From: JAJFJD01 sp965228425
GTDB lineage: Bacteria > Pseudomonadota > Alphaproteobacteria > UBA8366
Reading direction: 5' to 3'
DNA: 64,000 nucleotides
Assembly: GCA_965228425.1 (NCBI GenBank)
Contig: OZ245815.1
Span: 1,550,001 to 1,614,000 of the forward strand
The notes beneath the pieces were generated by a model. The model did no database searches. It was not told where the DNA came from and saw only the letters and a program-made list of their open reading frames with translations. Shown here one piece after another: positions 28,530-38,161 of this stretch. Every line of letters begins with the position of its first letter. Positions within the stretch are counted from its first letter, which is position 1. The position numbers were made by a program, and so were the translations under genes.

Positions 28530-30692
28530 CTATCGTTGGGCGACGCGCGTTTCCGGATGTTGCGGCTGTTTTTCGATCTGACGCCGACTCCGCTCAAGAT
28601 AGATTTTGGCGACCTGGTCTTCAGGATAGTCGTTCAGGAATCCTTGCAACGCGGCGAATGTCGCTTCCCAATCCGACGCGCGATAGAGGTCGTAAATCTC
28701 ATTCCATCGGCTGCAGAAGGTGCGCTGTTCCTCGGTTGCGAGGATCGACGCAGGGCCGTCATACGCAGCGCAGAGTTCGTAGGTCGCGATCCGCTTGCTG
28801 ATCCCTTTGACCGCCGCCAAATCGATTGGCCGGAACAGAAATGCGCCGCTGGCCGCCTTGTAGACACTCTCGCTGACGAGCAGTTGCGTGCCATAGCGTT
28901 TGTTCAGGCCCTCGAGCCGGGCCGCCAAGTTCACGGAAACGCCGAGCGCGGTGTAATCCATGCGGTCCGGCGATCCGATGTTGCCAACAACCGTGTCGCC
29001 GGTATGCAGGCCGAACCGGGTGTGCATTTCCGGCTCGCCGTTGGCCAACCATTCGGCATTCAATTCGGCGCTGCGCTGTCGGCACAACAGCATCGTGCGG
29101 CACGCGACGAGGATATGCTCTTCGACGGCAAGCGGCGCATTCCAGAAGGCCATAATTGCGTCGCCGATGTATTTGTCTATAGATCCTTGATTTTCAAGAA
29201 TTATTTCTCCCAACTCCTGGAAGTAGCGCGATGTTTTTCGCGTCAGATCCTCCGGCGACATCTGTTCCGACAGGTCGGTGAAGTTGGCGACGTCGGTGAA
29301 GAGGATCGAGAGTTCGCGCCGCTCGCCGCCGAGGCCTTGTACATTGCCGGATTGGATGAGCTGCTCGACCAGCGCTTTCGGCACGTATTGGCCGAATGTC
29401 CGAATGGCCGTCTTCATGGTGGCCATCGATGCGGCGAGTTCGCGAATCTCCGTAATGCGGGAATCGATTTCCGGGGAATCTTCCTCGAAGGACAGATCTC
29501 GGATTTTCTTTGTTTCTTCCACCAACGCGCGGATCGGGCGCGCGATCCACTCCGATACCCAGGCGATCAAGGGTACCGACAAGAGCAGCGGAATGATCGA
29601 ATAAATAAGGCTCCGGATGCGATGTTCCGCGATCGGTCCGATGAAGTCATCCACCGGCACGACGATACCGACACGTTTGTTGGAGCCGAAGCTGCCCATC
29701 AATGAGGAGACGCTTGCGACATAGTCCTCGCCGCCGACGCTATAGACGAATCGGTCTTCGGTTTTGCCGGCGAAATGCTTGATTGCCTCCGTCAGCGACG
29801 GCCGCTCGAGTTCTTCGACGCGAACCGGCTTCAACTTCGTCTCGCCGCCTTCAGTGACCCGTTTGACGGTGCGATTCACGTCCGGGAAAGCGATCAGTTC
29901 GGTTTTCTCGTTATAGAGGAACACCACCCCGGATTCGCCGACCTTCTGATCCTGCAGGAACGATGACAGTTGGGCGAGGGTGATATCCGCCGCGACGACG
30001 GCGTTGCGATCACTGTCGACTTTTCGGGAAACGGTAATGCCGGGTGCGCGCAGGCTTGAGAAGATGTAAGCGTCGGTCAGAGATACAGTGCTCTGTTTGA
30101 GCGCGGCCTTGTACCACGGGCGGCCGCGCGGGTCGTAGCTTGCGGCGCTCACGACCTGGTCGCCGATCGCCTTTCGGTCGGCATCCAGGAAAACCCAGCT
30201 TTGCTTCCGTGTTCCGTCGGGCTGCAGGGCGATCGTCCGCACGCCATAGTTGGCGGCTTCAGGCGCTTTTAGCCGTGATTTCGTCTTCGCATCGACATCG
30301 GCAAACTGTACCACCTGAAAGAAATCGCCGTTCTCGTAGCCGACAAAAAGTCCATAGAGCTGGGGATAGGATGCTAGTGCATCGAGGAAATACTGCGCGG
30401 TTGTATGGTTGGAGCCGTCGGGCAGCACCGCAATGTCCGGTAGTTCCGCGGTGAGATGGATCAGCGTGACCGGCGGATCGATGAAATTGCGTGTTTTCTC
30501 GAGTACTTTCTCACTGACATTGAGGAGAAGTGAATCCGCGGCTTCTAGCGCTAATTCAGAGTTGCGGCTGTAGTTATACCAAATCAAGCTCCCGGCAAGC
30601 AGCAAGAAGATCGCGATGAATATTGCAATAATATTGAAGTTAAGCGGCGCATTAATTAGGAATCCGCGAAACTTACGCGCGAAAATATTCAT
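28530..30692 (-). CDS. Membrane adenylate cyclase with dCache sensor and HAMP
   Basis: A 720-residue protein. A transmembrane helix near residues 17-38 is followed by a large periplasmic sensor (about 40-340) resembling dCache_1, then a second helix (IYSIIPLLLSVPLIAW), a HAMP linker with IARPIRALVEE, and a class III cyclase domain at about 470-640. Metal-binding Asp residues are in LFTDVANF and YIGDAIMAF, a purine-specifying Lys is in IDKYIGD, and transition-state Asn/Arg are in VNLAARLE. The Thr in DYTALG fits bacterial adenylate rather than guanylate cyclases. It probably converts an external ligand signal into cAMP. ATG 30692 gives MNIFARKF directly before the first helix; an upstream ATG at 30794 adds 34 residues without support. 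Confidence 0.87.
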   Translation of the reverse strand: MNIFARKFRGFLINAPLNFNIIAIFIAIFLLLAGSLIWYNYSRNSELALEAADSLLLNVSEKVLEKTRNFIDPPVTLIHLTAELPDIAVLPDGSNHTTAQYFLDALASYPQLYGLFVGYENGDFFQVVQFADVDAKTKSRLKAPEAANYGVRTIALQPDGTRKQSWVFLDADRKAIGDQVVSAASYDPRGRPWYKAALKQSTVSLTDAYIFSSLRAPGITVSRKVDSDRNAVVAADITLAQLSSFLQDQKVGESGVVFLYNEKTELIAFPDVNRTVKRVTEGGETKLKPVRVEELERPSLTEAIKHFAGKTEDRFVYSVGGEDYVASVSSLMGSFGSNKRVGIVVPVDDFIGPIAEHRIRSLIYSIIPLLLSVPLIAWVSEWIARPIRALVEETKKIRDLSFEEDSPEIDSRITEIRELAASMATMKTAIRTFGQYVPKALVEQLIQSGNVQGLGGERRELSILFTDVANFTDLSEQMSPEDLTRKTSRYFQELGEIILENQGSIDKYIGDAIMAFWNAPLAVEEHILVACRTMLLCRQRSAELNAEWLANGEPEMHTRFGLHTGDTVVGNIGSPDRMDYTALGVSVNLAARLEGLNKRYGTQLLVSESVYKAASGAFLFRPIDLAAVKGISKRIATYELCAAYDGPASILATEEQRTFCSRWNEIYDLYRASDWEATFAALQGFLNDYPEDQVAKIYLERSRRQIEKQPQHPETRVAQR

Positions 30693-30955
30693 TCCATTCT
30701 CAGACAGTATTGCGCCGCTCCTGCCCGAGCGGCATTGGCATCTTGCCCTGGTTGCCCCGGGATCATCTTTGCATAGCTGCAACGGTGACCGCAAACACCA
30801 ACCGAGAAAACGAAGTTATGGAATGGGGTTAGGAATGATTCCCCCGGAAGCCGAAGCGATGCCAAAAGGCTTATAACCGCGGCGGAATTGCGGTAGGGCT
30901 TGGGCATTGCTATTCAATACGCGCCGCTGGATGGCGCCTAGGGTGGAGCCCAGGG

Positions 30956-33115
30956 ATGGGAGATAAACAGCCGGAGGATGCGAAGCAGGATAAGCGGACG
31001 CTGTCGATAGCGGCCGACTTCCCGGCGCCGTCGCCCGATGCATGGACCGGCCTGCTCGACCGCATTCTCGGCGAGGGCGACGGTGTCGATGCTTTAGCGT
31101 CTCGGACGCTCGATGGCATTGAGATACAGGCGCTCTATACACGCGACGACTGGCCTGCGAAGGGCGACCCGTCCGGCTTTCCGGGAATGGCTCCCTTCAC
31201 GCGGGGGCATCGCCTGACCGGGCACGTGCGGGCGGGCTGGGACGTTCGGCAGCGTCATGCGCTGCCCGACCGCAAGCGCTGCAATGAGGCGATTCTTCAG
31301 GATTTGGAACAAGGCGTTACGTCGATTGCGCTTGCGCTGAACGGCGCCGGACGGCACGGGTTGGACGGTGACGATTCCGCAGCGCCGATGTTTCGGACCG
31401 CCGACGGGGTCGATCTTTCGTCGCTCGGCGATTTGGATGCGGTGCTCGGCGGCGTGGATTTGGCGGCAGCCCCCATCGCGCTGGATGCCGGTGCCGCCTT
31501 TTTGCCGGTGTCGGCCATGATGATTGCGCTTTGGCAGCAGCGCGGTGTCCGGCCCGAAACAATCGCGGCGGCTTTTAACGCCGATCCGATCACAGCGCTT
31601 GCCAAGCAAGGAACATTGACCTGCGCGGTCGAGGACACGCTGCGGCAGCTCGGCGATCTTGCCGTCTATGCGACGGCGCGTTTTCCGAATGTCACTGTCG
31701 TCGGTGTGGACAGCACCGTTTATCACGACGCGGGCGCGAGCGAAGCGCAGGAAATAGCCTGTGCCGCGGCGACCGGCGTTGCCTATCTTCGCAGCCTGAC
31801 CGATGCTGGTATCCCGTTGGAGACAGCCTTCGGCCAGATCGCTTTTACCGTCGCAGTCGATACTGATTTCCTGATGTCGATCACCAAGCTGCGGACGGTG
31901 CGGCGGCTTTGGGGCCGTATCGCCGAGGCCTGCGGTGGCACGGAGATGGCCCGGTCGATGCGCCTTTCAGCGATTACGTCGGCGCGGATGCAGACCCGTC
32001 GGGATCCCTGGGTGAACATGTTACGGGGCACTATGGCGACCTTTGCCGCCTCTGTCGGAGGCGCCGACAGCATCACGGTCCTGCCGTTCACGCATGCGCT
32101 GGGGCTGCCGGACGACTTCGCGCGCCGGATCGCCCGCAATACCCAGCTTGTCTTGCAACAGGAATCCTCGCTCAACCGGGTTATCGATCCCGCTGGCGGG
32201 GCTTGGGCATTCGAGAGCCTGACCGACGCGCTTAGCCGGGAAGCATGGTCCTTATTCCAGGAAATCGAAGGCGCCGGCGGTATCGTGGCCGAACTTGAAA
32301 GCGGTGCTCTTGCGGCGCGGATCGCGGCGGTCGCGGAGACCCGTGACCGTAGCATCGCCGACCGAAGTGAACCGATCACCGGCAGCAGCGCCTTCGCTAA
32401 TTTGCAGGAAGAACCGGTAGAGGTGCTAGCCCTCGATATTGCTGAATTGCAGTGCGTAAACGCTCGGGCGCTGGCCAACCATCGGGCTAACACGGACCAG
32501 GACGCGGCGACCGAACGGGCACGGGAAGCGGTGCCGCAGACCGGCGACGGTCGCCTGACCGAGGCTGTCGTGGCAGCAGCATCGGAGGGTGCGACCCTCG
32601 GGTCGCTGCGCGCTGTTGTGGGGATATCGCAGCCTGCCAAAATCGCCGCCCTGCCACAGCGACGGTTGGCGGAGCCGTTCGAGGCTCTACGCGATGCCTG
32701 TGATGCCTTTTCGGTATCCAGCGGCACAAATCCAGCGGTATTTCTCGCGGCGATCGGTGATCCGGCGCAGTTCACCGCCGCCGCGAGTTTTGCGCGTAAT
32801 TTCTTTGCAGCGGGCGGAATTGACGCCATATTTGGGTCCGGCGGCACCGACATCGAGGCGATCGCCGCGGAATTCAAACAGAGCGGCGCCAGCGCCGCCG
32901 TGCTATGCTCCGAGCCGGCCGCATATGCGGAAACGGCGAGTGACTTGGTGGTTGCCTTGTCCACTGCCGGCGCCCAGAAAACCTTCGTTGTCGGACGCCC
33001 CGAGGACGGCCTCGGATCCATTGAAGCGGCGATCGACGGGTTGATTTTTGACGGCTGCGACGTGCTCGCGACGTTGACGGGCTTTCTTGAGGACACGGGA
33101 GTATTGCGGAGATGA
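30956..33115 (+). CDS. mutA: Methylmalonyl-CoA mutase small subunit
   Basis: A 719-residue non-catalytic partner of the B12-dependent mutase. It has the TIM-barrel substrate domain (for example RRDPWVNMLRGT, NTQLVLQQESSLNRVIDPAGG) but its C-terminal flavodoxin-like domain lacks the cobalamin DxHxxG motif. That identifies the small (beta) subunit of the heterodimeric enzyme. The heterodimer interconverts methylmalonyl-CoA and succinyl-CoA in propionyl-CoA catabolism. It overlaps the large-subunit gene by four bases (ATGA), giving coupled equimolar translation. ATG 30956 follows a purine-rich GGAGCCCAGGG. First gene of a mutA-mutB-meaB operon. Confidence 0.92.
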   Translation: MGDKQPEDAKQDKRTLSIAADFPAPSPDAWTGLLDRILGEGDGVDALASRTLDGIEIQALYTRDDWPAKGDPSGFPGMAPFTRGHRLTGHVRAGWDVRQRHALPDRKRCNEAILQDLEQGVTSIALALNGAGRHGLDGDDSAAPMFRTADGVDLSSLGDLDAVLGGVDLAAAPIALDAGAAFLPVSAMMIALWQQRGVRPETIAAAFNADPITALAKQGTLTCAVEDTLRQLGDLAVYATARFPNVTVVGVDSTVYHDAGASEAQEIACAAATGVAYLRSLTDAGIPLETAFGQIAFTVAVDTDFLMSITKLRTVRRLWGRIAEACGGTEMARSMRLSAITSARMQTRRDPWVNMLRGTMATFAASVGGADSITVLPFTHALGLPDDFARRIARNTQLVLQQESSLNRVIDPAGGAWAFESLTDALSREAWSLFQEIEGAGGIVAELESGALAARIAAVAETRDRSIADRSEPITGSSAFANLQEEPVEVLALDIAELQCVNARALANHRANTDQDAATERAREAVPQTGDGRLTEAVVAAASEGATLGSLRAVVGISQPAKIAALPQRRLAEPFEALRDACDAFSVSSGTNPAVFLAAIGDPAQFTAAASFARNFFAAGGIDAIFGSGGTDIEAIAAEFKQSGASAAVLCSEPAAYAETASDLVVALSTAGAQKTFVVGRPEDGLGSIEAAIDGLIFDGCDVLATLTGFLEDTGVLRR

Positions 33116-35316
33116 GCGCAATTCCAGACTTCTCAACGGTCGATTTCGCATCCGGCACGAACCGTGCTGCGACGACAGAGGATTGGGTGCGGGTGGCCGA
33201 ATCGGGCGGTGCGCCGCCCGACGGGTTGGTCTGGGAAACCCCGGAACATATTCCCGTGAAGCCACTCTATTCGGCGTCGGACTTGGATGGATTGGATTTT
33301 CTCGACACACGGCCCGGACTGCCGCCCTATCTGCGCGGACCGTATCCGACCATGTATGTCACGCAGCCATGGACGATCCGGCAGTACGCCGGTTTCTCGA
33401 CCGCGGAAGCGAGCAATGCCTTCTACCGGCGGAATCTGGCCGCGGGGCAAAAGGGCTTGTCCATTGCCTTCGATCTGCCGACCCATCGCGGGTACGATTC
33501 CGATCATCCGCGTGTTGGCGGGGATGTCGGCATGGCCGGCGTGGCGATCGATTCGATCCTCGACATGCGAACGTTGTTCGACGGCATCCCGCTGGACCGG
33601 ATGAGCGTGTCGATGACCATGAACGGCGCGGTGTTGCCGGTGATGGCGCTCTATATCGTCGCGGGCGAAGAGCAGGGCGTACCGTTGGCCAAACTCTCCG
33701 GCACGATTCAGAATGACATTCTGAAAGAGTTCATGGTGCGGAATACCTACATTTTCCCGCCGCAGCCCTCGATGCGCATCATCTCCGACATATTCGCCTA
33801 CACGTCGCAGAACATGCCGCGTTTCAACAGCATCAGCATATCCGGCTATCACATGCAGGAAGCCGGTGCGACGGCCGATCTGGAACTCGCGTATACGCTG
33901 GCCGATGGCGTCGAATATGTAAGGCGAGGGCAGGCGGCCGGCATGGGTGTCGATGCGTTTGCGCCGCGGCTGTCCTTCTTCTGGGCCGTCGGCATGAATT
34001 TCTTCATGGAGGTAGCGAAGCTTCGTGCCGCCCGGCTGCTGTGGGCAAAACTGATGCGGCAATTCGAGCCGGAGAATCCCAAGTCCCTGTCCTTGCGGAC
34101 GCACTGCCAGACGTCGGGCTGGAGCCTGACGGCGCAGGATGTTTTCAATAACGTCATCCGGACCTGCATCGAGGCGATGGCCGCAACGCAAGGGCACACG
34201 CAATCGCTGCACACCAATGCGCTGGACGAGGCGCTGGCCCTGCCGACGGATTTCAGCGCCCGTATCGCCCGCAACACGCAGATTTTCCTGCAGCAGGAAA
34301 GCGACACCTGCAAGACGATCGATCCCTGGGCCGGGAGCTACTATGTCGAGCGCTTGACCTATGAACTCGCCCGGCGCGCCTGGGATCACATCCAGGAGGT
34401 CGAAGACCTGGGCGGGATGGCCAACGCCATCGAAGCGGGTATTCCGAAATTACGCATCGAAGAGGCGTCGGCCCGGACGCAGGCGCGCATCGATACCGGC
34501 CGGCAGACCGTCGTCGGCGTGAATCGGTACCGGCTCGAGAAGGAAGACCCAATCGATGTGCTTAAGGTCGACAACACCGCAGTCCGGCAGGCACAGGTCG
34601 AAAAGCTCAAGCAGCTGCGCGCCGAGCGAAACGAAAACGATTGTCAGGCGGCACTCGATGCGTTGACGCGCTGTGCCGAGTCGGGCGACGGCAACCTCTT
34701 GGCGATGGCGGTCGATGCCGCCCGTGCGAAAGCCTCGGTCGGCGAGATTACCGATGCGATGGAGCGTGTGTTCGGCCGCCACGTCGCGGAAATCAAGGCA
34801 ATTTCGGGGGTCTACAGCAGCGAGATGGGCGAGGCGACGGACGCCGTGAAAACGGTGCGTGACTTGATCGAGACCTTTGAGGCCCGCGAAGGACGGCGGC
34901 CTCGTATCCTAGTCGCGAAAATGGGACAGGACGGGCATGACCGCGGCCAGAAAATCATCGCGACGGCTTTCGCGGATCTGGGCTTCGACGTGGATATCGG
35001 TCCGTTGTTCCAAACGCCGGACGAAGCGGCTCGTCAGGCGGTCGAGAACGATGTCCACATCATCGGGGTAAGTTCGCTGGCAGCCGGCCATTTGACCTTG
35101 GTGCCGGACCTGAAATCGAAGCTCGAGGAACTCGGCCGGGGCGACATCCTGATCGTGCTGGGCGGTGTCATCCCACCGCAGGATTACGATGCGCTCTACA
35201 AGGCGGGCGCCAAGGCGATTTTCCCGCCGGGCACTGTCATCAGCGAAGCGGCGGTCGGGTTGTTGGGAACATTGAATGATGCGTTGGGCTACACCCCCGA
35301 CGCCGGTAGCGCGTGA
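33112..35316 (+). CDS. mutB: Methylmalonyl-CoA mutase large (catalytic) subunit
   Basis: A 734-residue catalytic subunit. The N-terminal two thirds form the TIM barrel, with RGPYPTMY and the acyl-CoA-binding region. The C-terminal domain begins near RRPRILVAKMGQDG and contains DGHDRG, the DxHxxG motif whose His replaces dimethylbenzimidazole under cobalt, followed by GVSSLAAGH and LGGVIPPQD. Adenosylcobalamin is required. It catalyses (R)-methylmalonyl-CoA to succinyl-CoA, feeding propionate, odd-chain fatty acid and branched amino acid carbon into the TCA cycle. Length matches bacterial MutB/ScpA (about 715-740). Confidence 0.96.
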   Translation: MSAIPDFSTVDFASGTNRAATTEDWVRVAESGGAPPDGLVWETPEHIPVKPLYSASDLDGLDFLDTRPGLPPYLRGPYPTMYVTQPWTIRQYAGFSTAEASNAFYRRNLAAGQKGLSIAFDLPTHRGYDSDHPRVGGDVGMAGVAIDSILDMRTLFDGIPLDRMSVSMTMNGAVLPVMALYIVAGEEQGVPLAKLSGTIQNDILKEFMVRNTYIFPPQPSMRIISDIFAYTSQNMPRFNSISISGYHMQEAGATADLELAYTLADGVEYVRRGQAAGMGVDAFAPRLSFFWAVGMNFFMEVAKLRAARLLWAKLMRQFEPENPKSLSLRTHCQTSGWSLTAQDVFNNVIRTCIEAMAATQGHTQSLHTNALDEALALPTDFSARIARNTQIFLQQESDTCKTIDPWAGSYYVERLTYELARRAWDHIQEVEDLGGMANAIEAGIPKLRIEEASARTQARIDTGRQTVVGVNRYRLEKEDPIDVLKVDNTAVRQAQVEKLKQLRAERNENDCQAALDALTRCAESGDGNLLAMAVDAARAKASVGEITDAMERVFGRHVAEIKAISGVYSSEMGEATDAVKTVRDLIETFEAREGRRPRILVAKMGQDGHDRGQKIIATAFADLGFDVDIGPLFQTPDEAARQAVENDVHIIGVSSLAAGHLTLVPDLKSKLEELGRGDILIVLGGVIPPQDYDALYKAGAKAIFPPGTVISEAAVGLLGTLNDALGYTPDAGSA

Positions 35317-35332
35317 CGGCGGGCGCGCACCG

Positions 35333-36352
35333 ATGACGAAATCAGTCTCGGCGTCGTCGAGCCGAGCCACGCTTTCCTTGGACCAATATGTCTCCGGTGT
35401 CTTGTCGGGCGACCGGGCCGTCATCGCGCGGGCCATCACCTTGATCGAAAGCCGGAACCACGATCATCAATCGATGGCGCAGGACATGATCGTACAGCTT
35501 CTGCCGCGTAGCGGCAGTGCCCATCGCGTCGGCATCACCGGTGTCCCGGGCGTTGGGAAAAGCACGTTCATCGATGCGCTGGGGACCGACTTGACCGAGA
35601 AGGGGCATCGCGTTGCGGTCTTGGCGGTCGATCCGACGAGCAGCCGCACTGGTGGTAGTATCCTCGGCGACAAGACCCGTATGGAGAAATTGTCGCGTGA
35701 CGACAAAGCCTTCATCCGCCCGTCGCCGGCATCCGGCACCTTGGGTGGCGTCACGCGCACAACCCGGGAAACGATTATCGTCTGCGAAGCCGCGGGGTTC
35801 GATGTCATTTTGGTCGAGACCGTCGGCGTCGGGCAATCGGAGACGGCGGTCTCCGAGATGGTGGATTTCTTCCTGGTTCTGACAATCGCCGGGGCCGGGG
35901 ACGAACTGCAGGGCATCAAGCGCGGCGTCCTTGAACTGGCGGACATGATCGCGGTCAACAAGGCGGACGGCGACAACAAGCAGCGCGCGGCGCGGGCGGC
36001 TGGCGAATATGCGAATGCGATGCATCTGATGACGCCGGCGAGTCCGAGCTGGACGCCACCCGTCTTGCAATGCAGCGGTTTGCATCGGATCGGGCTTGCC
36101 GACCTCTGGGCGCAGGTGGTCGATCACCGTGACCGGTTGACCGCGTCTGGAGAGCTTATAGCGACGCGTCGGGACCAGAATCTGAGGTGGATGTGGTCGA
36201 TGGTCGAGGACCGTTTGATGACGTCTCTAAAAACCGACCCGCGTGTCGCGCGCGCCATCGATGCACTGGAACAGGATGTAACGACCGGCCGATTGACGCC
36301 GACCATGGCCGCGGACCGTATTCTGAACACATTCGGTGAGCGAGTACGGTAG
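35333..36352 (+). CDS. meaB: Methylmalonyl-CoA mutase-associated GTPase MeaB
   Basis: A 339-residue G3E-family GTPase that gates adenosylcobalamin loading and protects the mutase from inactivation. Walker A is GVPGVGKST, the switch region carries DPTSSRTGGSILGDKTRME, and Walker B-like VETVGVGQSE and the guanine-specificity NKADG follow. These are the MeaB signatures, often misnamed ArgK. Translation starts at ATG 35333, sixteen bases after the mutB stop, so it is co-transcribed. An upstream in-frame ATG at 35276 lies inside mutB and is rejected. Confidence 0.94.
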   Translation: MTKSVSASSSRATLSLDQYVSGVLSGDRAVIARAITLIESRNHDHQSMAQDMIVQLLPRSGSAHRVGITGVPGVGKSTFIDALGTDLTEKGHRVAVLAVDPTSSRTGGSILGDKTRMEKLSRDDKAFIRPSPASGTLGGVTRTTRETIIVCEAAGFDVILVETVGVGQSETAVSEMVDFFLVLTIAGAGDELQGIKRGVLELADMIAVNKADGDNKQRAARAAGEYANAMHLMTPASPSWTPPVLQCSGLHRIGLADLWAQVVDHRDRLTASGELIATRRDQNLRWMWSMVEDRLMTSLKTDPRVARAIDALEQDVTTGRLTPTMAADRILNTFGERVR

Positions 36353-36381
36353 CGCGGCTCAATTGCCGCCGGATCAACGGA

Positions 36382-36738
36382 TTATTTGCCGCCGGGGCCG
36401 CTCGGTGTCAGGTCGTCTTTTTCGAGTTGCTTGAGCAGGTCCGGATCCGGGTCCGAGGCGCCTTCGATGGGGCCACCGGTATAGCCGCTGACGGCGTCAT
36501 CTGAATTGCCCGAAATGATGGAACTCGCTGATCCCGAGCTTTCTTTCTTTGTCGCGGAGTCCGAAGCGCTTCCGCGTTCGCTCTGTAGGCAGCGATAGAA
36601 ACCGTTGGAGCCAGGTTTATGACCCTGGCTGATGCAGGTTTGGTAGCCTTCTTGCGTTGCCGCCGGTGTCGTTATGGCCAGCGCGGTGATGCCAAAGGCC
36701 GCAAAAGGCATGATGGCGTGTGTGAAATTTCGCAACAT
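36382..36738 (-). CDS. Small secreted or periplasmic protein, unknown
   Basis: A 118-residue protein with an N-terminal signal peptide (MLRNFTHAIM through an AFGITALAI core, cleavage near AATQ) and two cysteines in the mature part (QTCISQG and YRCLQSE) that could pair. The rest is Ser/Gly/Asp-rich and probably disordered, ending in PSGPGGK. ATG 36738 follows GGAG nine bases upstream; an ATG at 36753 would add five residues. Convergent with meaB. No family recognised. Confidence 0.6.
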   Translation of the reverse strand: MLRNFTHAIMPFAAFGITALAITTPAATQEGYQTCISQGHKPGSNGFYRCLQSERGSASDSATKKESSGSASSIISGNSDDAVSGYTGGPIEGASDPDPDLLKQLEKDDLTPSGPGGK

Positions 36739-37076
36739 CGCGACACGCTCCATTCAAGTATTTATCCGCCGCACGGCCATTAATTTGGGCCAAATTCGCA
36801 CCCGCAGGGCCGCTAACGTAATATATAGGGCAAGCTGGGGGCATACGGAATGACCTGAATGAGTACCTCTTGCGAGAATAAAAACTTTAGACTTTAGCGG
36901 TAGGCTTTTCACTCGAGCGGCGGAGAACAGAGCGAGAATTTCCGCACGAAATACAAATTCGATCATCTTTACATCGGCATGAGTATTATGTTTGATTGTC
37001 GGCTTGGGATGTGCCGACGGATCGCACATTGCAGTGTCGATTTTGAATTAAGAAAATGGCTTAAATACAAGGCCTT
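36739..37076. promoter_or_regulatory. Divergent intergenic region, no gene seen
   Basis: About 340 bases separating two divergent genes for exported proteins. It is relatively AT-rich near 36870-36900 and 36955-37070. A short hairpin GTCGGC/GCCGAC with a nine-base loop sits near 37000-37020, without a T-run. No reading frame with a ribosome site was found. Confidence 0.4.
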
Positions 37077-37865
37077 ATGATGAGCCGATCGTCACGACAA
37101 ATTCCTCCCGCCGAATACCGGGAGTCCCGGGTTGATCGCCTGGGACCGTGCCTGCGCCCGCGCCGTATGGTGGGTTTTTGGGCGGCATTGGTCGGTGCAT
37201 GCCTCGCCATGCCCGGACTGACGGGCGGCGTTCACGGCGATGTTCCCGAAAAAGTACTGACCTATGCCGTGCATCACTCGACCCACGGCAAGATTGGGAC
37301 CTATACCAATATCATCCGCGATACGGGCGCCGAAGTTTCGGTTCGCAACGAATTTCGGGTTCAAGTCAAAGTGCTTTTGGTCGTTGCGCATAAGGAGATC
37401 GGAAGCAGTAAGGAAACTTGGAAGAACGGCCGCCTGGTCTCCTTTGAAAGCAAGACGCAGGAGAACGGCGAAAAGAGCGGTGTGAATGGCCGCGCGAATG
37501 GCGAGAAATTCGTGATCGAATCACCAAACGGTCCCCGCGAGGCGCCGGCCGACGTGTCTCCCAACAATCCCTGGTCGATGAACATCCTCAAGGCGAAGGT
37601 GCTATTGGGGACCAAATCCGGCAGCCTGTACAACGTATCGGCGTCGGATGGCGTCAAAAGAGACTTGGAGTTTGCCGGTAAAACCGTGACCACGGATTAC
37701 TTCCTGGTCGATGGGGATGCCAAGTACGAACTGTGGTTCGATGAGCGCGGCATACCGCTGAAATTTACCGAGATCGACAAAAAGAGCGTCATCACCTTCA
37801 AGCTGGCCGAAAAACAACCGACGGACACTACGCCGGTGATCAAGGGAAGTATCCTCGGTCAGTGA
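37077..37865 (+). CDS. DUF6134-like periplasmic protein
   Basis: A 262-residue exported protein. After a basic leader, a hydrophobic segment (GFWAALVGACLAM, about residues 33-46) looks like a signal peptide or anchor. The mature part is beta-rich, begins near EKVLTYAVHHSTHGKIG and ends with LWFDERGIPLKFTEIDKKS. This pattern matches the DUF6134 family of periplasmic proteins, which appear to be built of antiparallel strands like other outer-membrane-associated carriers; function is unknown. Translation could start at ATG 37077, 37080 or, giving a shorter signal peptide, 37167. Confidence 0.7.
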   Translation: MMSRSSRQIPPAEYRESRVDRLGPCLRPRRMVGFWAALVGACLAMPGLTGGVHGDVPEKVLTYAVHHSTHGKIGTYTNIIRDTGAEVSVRNEFRVQVKVLLVVAHKEIGSSKETWKNGRLVSFESKTQENGEKSGVNGRANGEKFVIESPNGPREAPADVSPNNPWSMNILKAKVLLGTKSGSLYNVSASDGVKRDLEFAGKTVTTDYFLVDGDAKYELWFDERGIPLKFTEIDKKSVITFKLAEKQPTDTTPVIKGSILGQ

Positions 37866-37943
37866 ATCGCGCTGCCGTCGGCTTGCCGGCGGGAACATTA
37901 GTCTTACCCAACTCGAACATCCTCAACTTTGATGGACTGTGAT

Positions 37944-38011
37944 CCGCCGGAGGCATTGTGTCTCGATCCGGAGTGCAGCACCATACGCTTTCCGGACTCA
38001 CCCTCCGGCGG
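37944..38011. repeat. 10-bp inverted repeat with inner hairpin
   Basis: CCGCCGGAGG (37944-37953) and CCTCCGGCGG (38002-38011) are perfect reverse complements 48 bases apart. Inside them two TCCGGA hexamers can pair with each other. The element sits in the roughly 300-bp gene-free stretch 37866-38161 between two plus-strand genes. There is no following T-run, so it is not a standard terminator. It might be a structured RNA or a dyad protein site. Confidence 0.5.
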
Positions 38012-38161
38012 CGCGTGGCCAAGTCGTCGTGTCCGCTAACGGGCGATGTGCGGAAAGAGTCGGCACCCATGCACCGATCATTGAACCAAGCCATGGTGTT
38101 GCCATAAAGTTGGATCATAACCGCACGTTAGATGGTGCGATAAAAAGAATCAGGGTGTGCC

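Noticed and set aside
28536..29705. 389-codon plus-strand frame opposite the cyclase
   Set aside because: Antisense shadow; the cyclase has all catalytic motifs.
31783..34389. Minus-strand frames of 437 and 418 codons opposite the mutase
   Set aside because: Shadows of the well-identified methylmalonyl-CoA mutase subunits.
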